Assembly: GCA_905221605.1 (NCBI GenBank) | Contig: CAJNDS010000735.1 | Location: 628,001 to 692,000 of the forward strand | Origin: Symbiodinium natans | Taxonomy: Eukaryota > Sar > Dinophyceae > Suessiales > Symbiodiniaceae | Length of the DNA stretch: 64,000 nt | Direction: 5' to 3' | Part shown: piece by piece, positions 61,109 through 64,000 of the stretch | Layout of the letters: each line of letters starts with the position of its first letter | How positions within the stretch are numbered: position 1 is the stretch's first letter | Translations under genes and position numbers: made by a program | Notes under the pieces: model-generated | Seen by the model: the letters and a program-made list of their open reading frames with translations, nothing else | Told to the model about the DNA's origin: nothing | Databases searched by the model: none

Positions 61109-61914
61109 CTTTCTTTTTTTTCTTTCTTCTGAGCGCACGCGACTCCATCTGGTTGTGTAATCGCCCCCCCACCCCCCCCCCCCCCCCTCCCCTCCCAGTC
61201 CCACTTCCCCACCCTATGGTATCCTCCCCAAAAGCAAACCCTAAACAATAGGCTCTCAACCACAGGGAAGCATGGGGAAGGAGGGGTGTAACCGAGGCGG
61301 GGGGCGGGGTGAGTTTTTCGAGTCGGCCGCTGCGCGGAGCTGCACATAAAAAAGGCGATTTATGATATGGAGAAACGGACGTTTGTGCTACGCTGTCAGC
61401 CTTAGCACCCCGACATTTTTACGGTCAGCCGCTTGAGGGGCGGGGGGTTACCCTATATCCTGGCTCCGCCTCAAGGGGAAACACGGGGCAAACCAAAACC
61501 CTGCACCCAACTCCAAACCCAAAACCTCAACATTCGTCCCTAGTCAAACCCCAAACACACCACGACTCACAGAAGGAAGAATAAACACCCTGAGCCCTGA
61601 AGCCTAACAGTACACGCCAAACCCTAAACCCCAGGGATGGAGAGAACCCCTAAAGCCTAAACTCAACATGGTTCACAGATGGCGGGAAAACACAGACGCT
61701 GGTGCATATGGGAGCAAGAGCCATTCGCCAGCCACCAGAGCAAACCTTAAGCAAACATGGACTGGGGGGGGGTTTAGGATTCAAGGGTTTAGGGCTTAGG
61801 CAGTAGGGGTTTAGGGGCTATCGCAAGCTTAACAACCAGGTTTCGGGCCTTGAAAAGCTAGGGTTTAAAGCTTAAGGGTTTAAGGTTTGACTTGAAAGCT
61901 ATGAGCTTATGGGA
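61109..61914. other. Palindrome inner spacer, right, second copy
   Basis: Matches 44296-45100 almost base for base after the altered flank, and mirrors 59941-60799. C-run at 61165-61188. No gene supported. Confidence 0.75.
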
Positions 61915-63850
61915 TCAGCCCCCACACCTCCCTCAGCCCCATGAGCACCCTAAGGACCCAAGTGCCCTAAGGGCCCTAAGCCCTTCAAGCCTCCTAAGCC
62001 CGCGAACCCCAAGCACCCTAAGGGCTCCAAGCACCCTAAGGGCCCCAAGCCCTCTTAAGCCCCCTTAAGCCCCCCAAAGCCCCTTAAGCCCTCGAAGGTG
62101 CTTAGCCCCCATCAGCGCACCAGCCCTCCAGAAGCAAGCAGTTAAGAAACCTAGATCTCTCAACCCTGAAAATCAAAACCCCCACCCCCCAAGTTAATTA
62201 ACCAAGGCCTTTGGACCAAAGCTAGGGTCCTTCAGCCCCAAACCTCCCTCACAAGCGCTCTAAGTGCCCTAAGCCCTTTAAGCTTTTAAGGGCCCCAAGC
62301 CCTCTTAAGCCCCCTTAAGCCCCCTTAAGCCCCTTGAGCCCCCTCAAGCCCACTAAGCCCCTGAAGCCCCCTTCAGCCCCCCCAAGCCCCTTAAGCCCTC
62401 GAAACCCCTTAGCCCCCATCAGCGCACCAACCCTCCAGCAGCAAGCAGTTAAGAAACCTAGACCTCTCAACCCTGAAAATCAAAACCCCCCACCCCCCAA
62501 GTTAATTAACCCAGGCCTTTGGACCAAAGCTAGGGTCCATCAGCCCCAAACCTCCCTCACAAGCGCTCTAAGTGCCCAAAGGGCCCCAAGCCCTCTTAAG
62601 CCCCCTTAAGCCCCTTGAGCCCCCTTGAGCCCCCTAAGCCCCTTAAGCCCCTTAAGCCCCCTTAAGCCCCCCAGCCCCTTAAGCCCTCGACCTTAGCCCC
62701 CATCAGCGCACCAACCCTCCAGAAGCAAGCAGTTAAAGAAACCTAGACCTCTCAACCCTGAAAATCAAAACCCCCCACCCCCCAAGTTAATTAACCCACG
62801 CCTTTGGACCAAAGCTAGGGTCCATCAGCCCCAAACCTCCCTCACAAGCGCTCTAAGTGCCCTAAGCCCTTTAAGCCTTTAAGGGCCCCAAGCCTTCTTA
62901 AGCCCCCTTAAGCCCCCTTAAGCCCCTTGAGCCCCCTTAAGCCCACTAAGCCCCTTAAGCCCCCCTAAGCCCCTTAAGCCCTCGAAGCCCCTTAGCCCCC
63001 ATCAGCGCACCAACCCTCCAGAAGCAAGCAGTTAAGAAACCTGGACCTCTCAACCCTGAAAATCAAAACCCCCCACCCCCCAAGTTAATTAACCCAGGCC
63101 TTAGGACCAAAGCTAGGGTCCATCAGCCCCCCACCTCCCTCACAAGCGCTCTAAGTGCCCTGAGCCCTTCAATTAAGGGCCCCAAGCCCTCTTAAGCCCC
63201 CTTAAGCCCCCTTAAGCCCCTTGAGCCCCCTTAAGCCCCTTAAGCCCCCTTTAGCGCCCCAAGCCCCTTAAGCCCTCGAAGCCCCTTAGCCCCCATCAGC
63301 GCACCAACCCTCCAGAAGCGCTCTAAGTGCCCCAAGCCCTTTAAGCCTTTAAGGGCCCCAAGCCCTCTTAAGCCCCCTTAAGCCCCCTTAAGCCCCTTGA
63401 GCCCCCTTAAGCCCCCTTCAGCCCCCCCAAGCCCCTTGAGCCTTCGAAGCCCCTTAGCCCCCATCAGCGCACCAACCCTCCAGAAGCAAGCAGTTAAGAA
63501 ACCTGCAACCCTGAAAATAAAAACCCCCCACCCCCCAAGTTAATTAACCCAGGCCTTTGGACCAAAGCTAGGGTCCATCAGCCCCAAACCTCCCTCACAA
63601 GCGCTCTAAGTGCCCTAAGCCCTTTAAGCCTTTAAGGGCCCCAAGCCCTCTTAAGCCCCCTTAAGCCCCCTTGAGCCCCTTGAGCCCCCTTAAGCCCCCT
63701 TCAGCCCCCCCAAGCCCCTTAAGCCCTCGAAGCCCCTTAGCCCCCATCAGCGCACCAACCCTCCAGAAGCAAGCAGCTAAGAAACCTAGATCTCTCAACC
63801 CTGAAAATCAAAACCCCCCACCCCCCAAGTTAACTAACCCAGGCCTTTGG
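61915..63850 (-). repeat. Satellite, right arm of second palindrome
   Basis: Direct duplicate of 45100-47035 at an offset of about 16.82 kb, with no differences noticed on reading. Ends at the same GGACCTTAAAACTTCAACC boundary. Confidence 0.9.
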
Positions 63851-63914
63851 ACCTTAAAACTTCAACCAGCCAACCCCGCATGCGTCGGCTACCCGACACG
63901 GGCCCCTGCCTCCC

Positions 63915-63960
<46 letters not shown>

Positions 63961-64000
63961 ACACGCTTCTTGGGTTTCCGCCCTGAGACCTGAAGTTAAG
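63851..64000. repeat. Palindrome outer flank with KpnI-like palindrome remnant and C-run
   Basis: CATGCGTCGGCTACCCGAC is the diverged 16-bp palindrome seen also at 47055. It is followed by a C-run (about 63917-63960) and CTTGGGTTTCCGCCCTGAGACC, a module also at 39180 and 41365 (inverted). Confidence 0.8.

Overview
This window looks like nuclear DNA of a dinoflagellate, most plausibly Symbiodiniaceae or another member of Suessiales. The evidence is plant/alga-type TTTAGGG repeats, very short exons with GT, GC and apparently GA donors and AG|G acceptors, GC-rich third codon positions, and protein families I associate with symbiodiniacean genomes. Those families are a multi-pass membrane protein with an RLWCxFELAAF-like core, a degenerate copia-type gag, a C-terminal fragment of a non-LTR reverse transcriptase, RCC1-like repeats and several dinoflagellate-restricted proteins. 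No rRNA, tRNA, spliced-leader RNA or CRISPR was found. A 100-base run of N (57206-57305) is an assembly gap. Family names come from memory of the families; no search was run.

Layout. (1) 1-560 is simple-sequence DNA. (2) 0.7-22.2 kb is a field of short (TTTAGGG)n and (CCCTAAA)n arrays and at least five families of roughly 90-125 bp fold-back elements. Between them lie some 35 islands of 40-180 bp that read as codons on the plus strand, often ending at a GT supplied by GTTTAGGG. I read this as one or more plus-strand genes whose introns are built from telomere-like repeats and MITE/introner-like elements. It also holds a frameshifted LINE fragment (10.0-11.95 kb). It ends in a recognisable membrane-protein gene (20712-22170) whose reading frame is restored exactly when two fold-back elements are removed as introns. 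(3) 22.26-25.0 kb is a degenerate copia-like gag region. (4) 25.5-33.4 kb is a block of minus-strand genes: a large intronless transposase-like ORF, a multi-exon Pro-rich/Cys-rich protein and a duplicated zinc-ribbon gene. (5) 33.7-36.2 kb is tandem and simple repeats.

(6) 36.2-53.1 kb is a mosaic of repeat modules in both orientations. It carries many copies of a 16-bp perfect palindrome (CGTCGGGTACCCGACG) and a roughly 8-kb imperfect palindrome (about 40.1-48.45 kb). The arms of that palindrome include a roughly 300-bp satellite and its centre is a fold-back element. (7) 53.3-53.9 kb is an RCC1-like pseudogene, and 54.4-57.2 kb is a minus-strand dinoflagellate-specific gene running toward the gap. 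(8) 57.3-64.0 kb, past the gap, is a second copy of the palindrome; its centre and right arm nearly duplicate 43.15-47.13 kb.

The strongest biological signal is intron creation by inverted-repeat elements, combined with telomere-like repeats that may do the same job: GTTTAGGG at the 5' end and CCCTAAA at the 3' end of putative introns could pair and loop the intron out.
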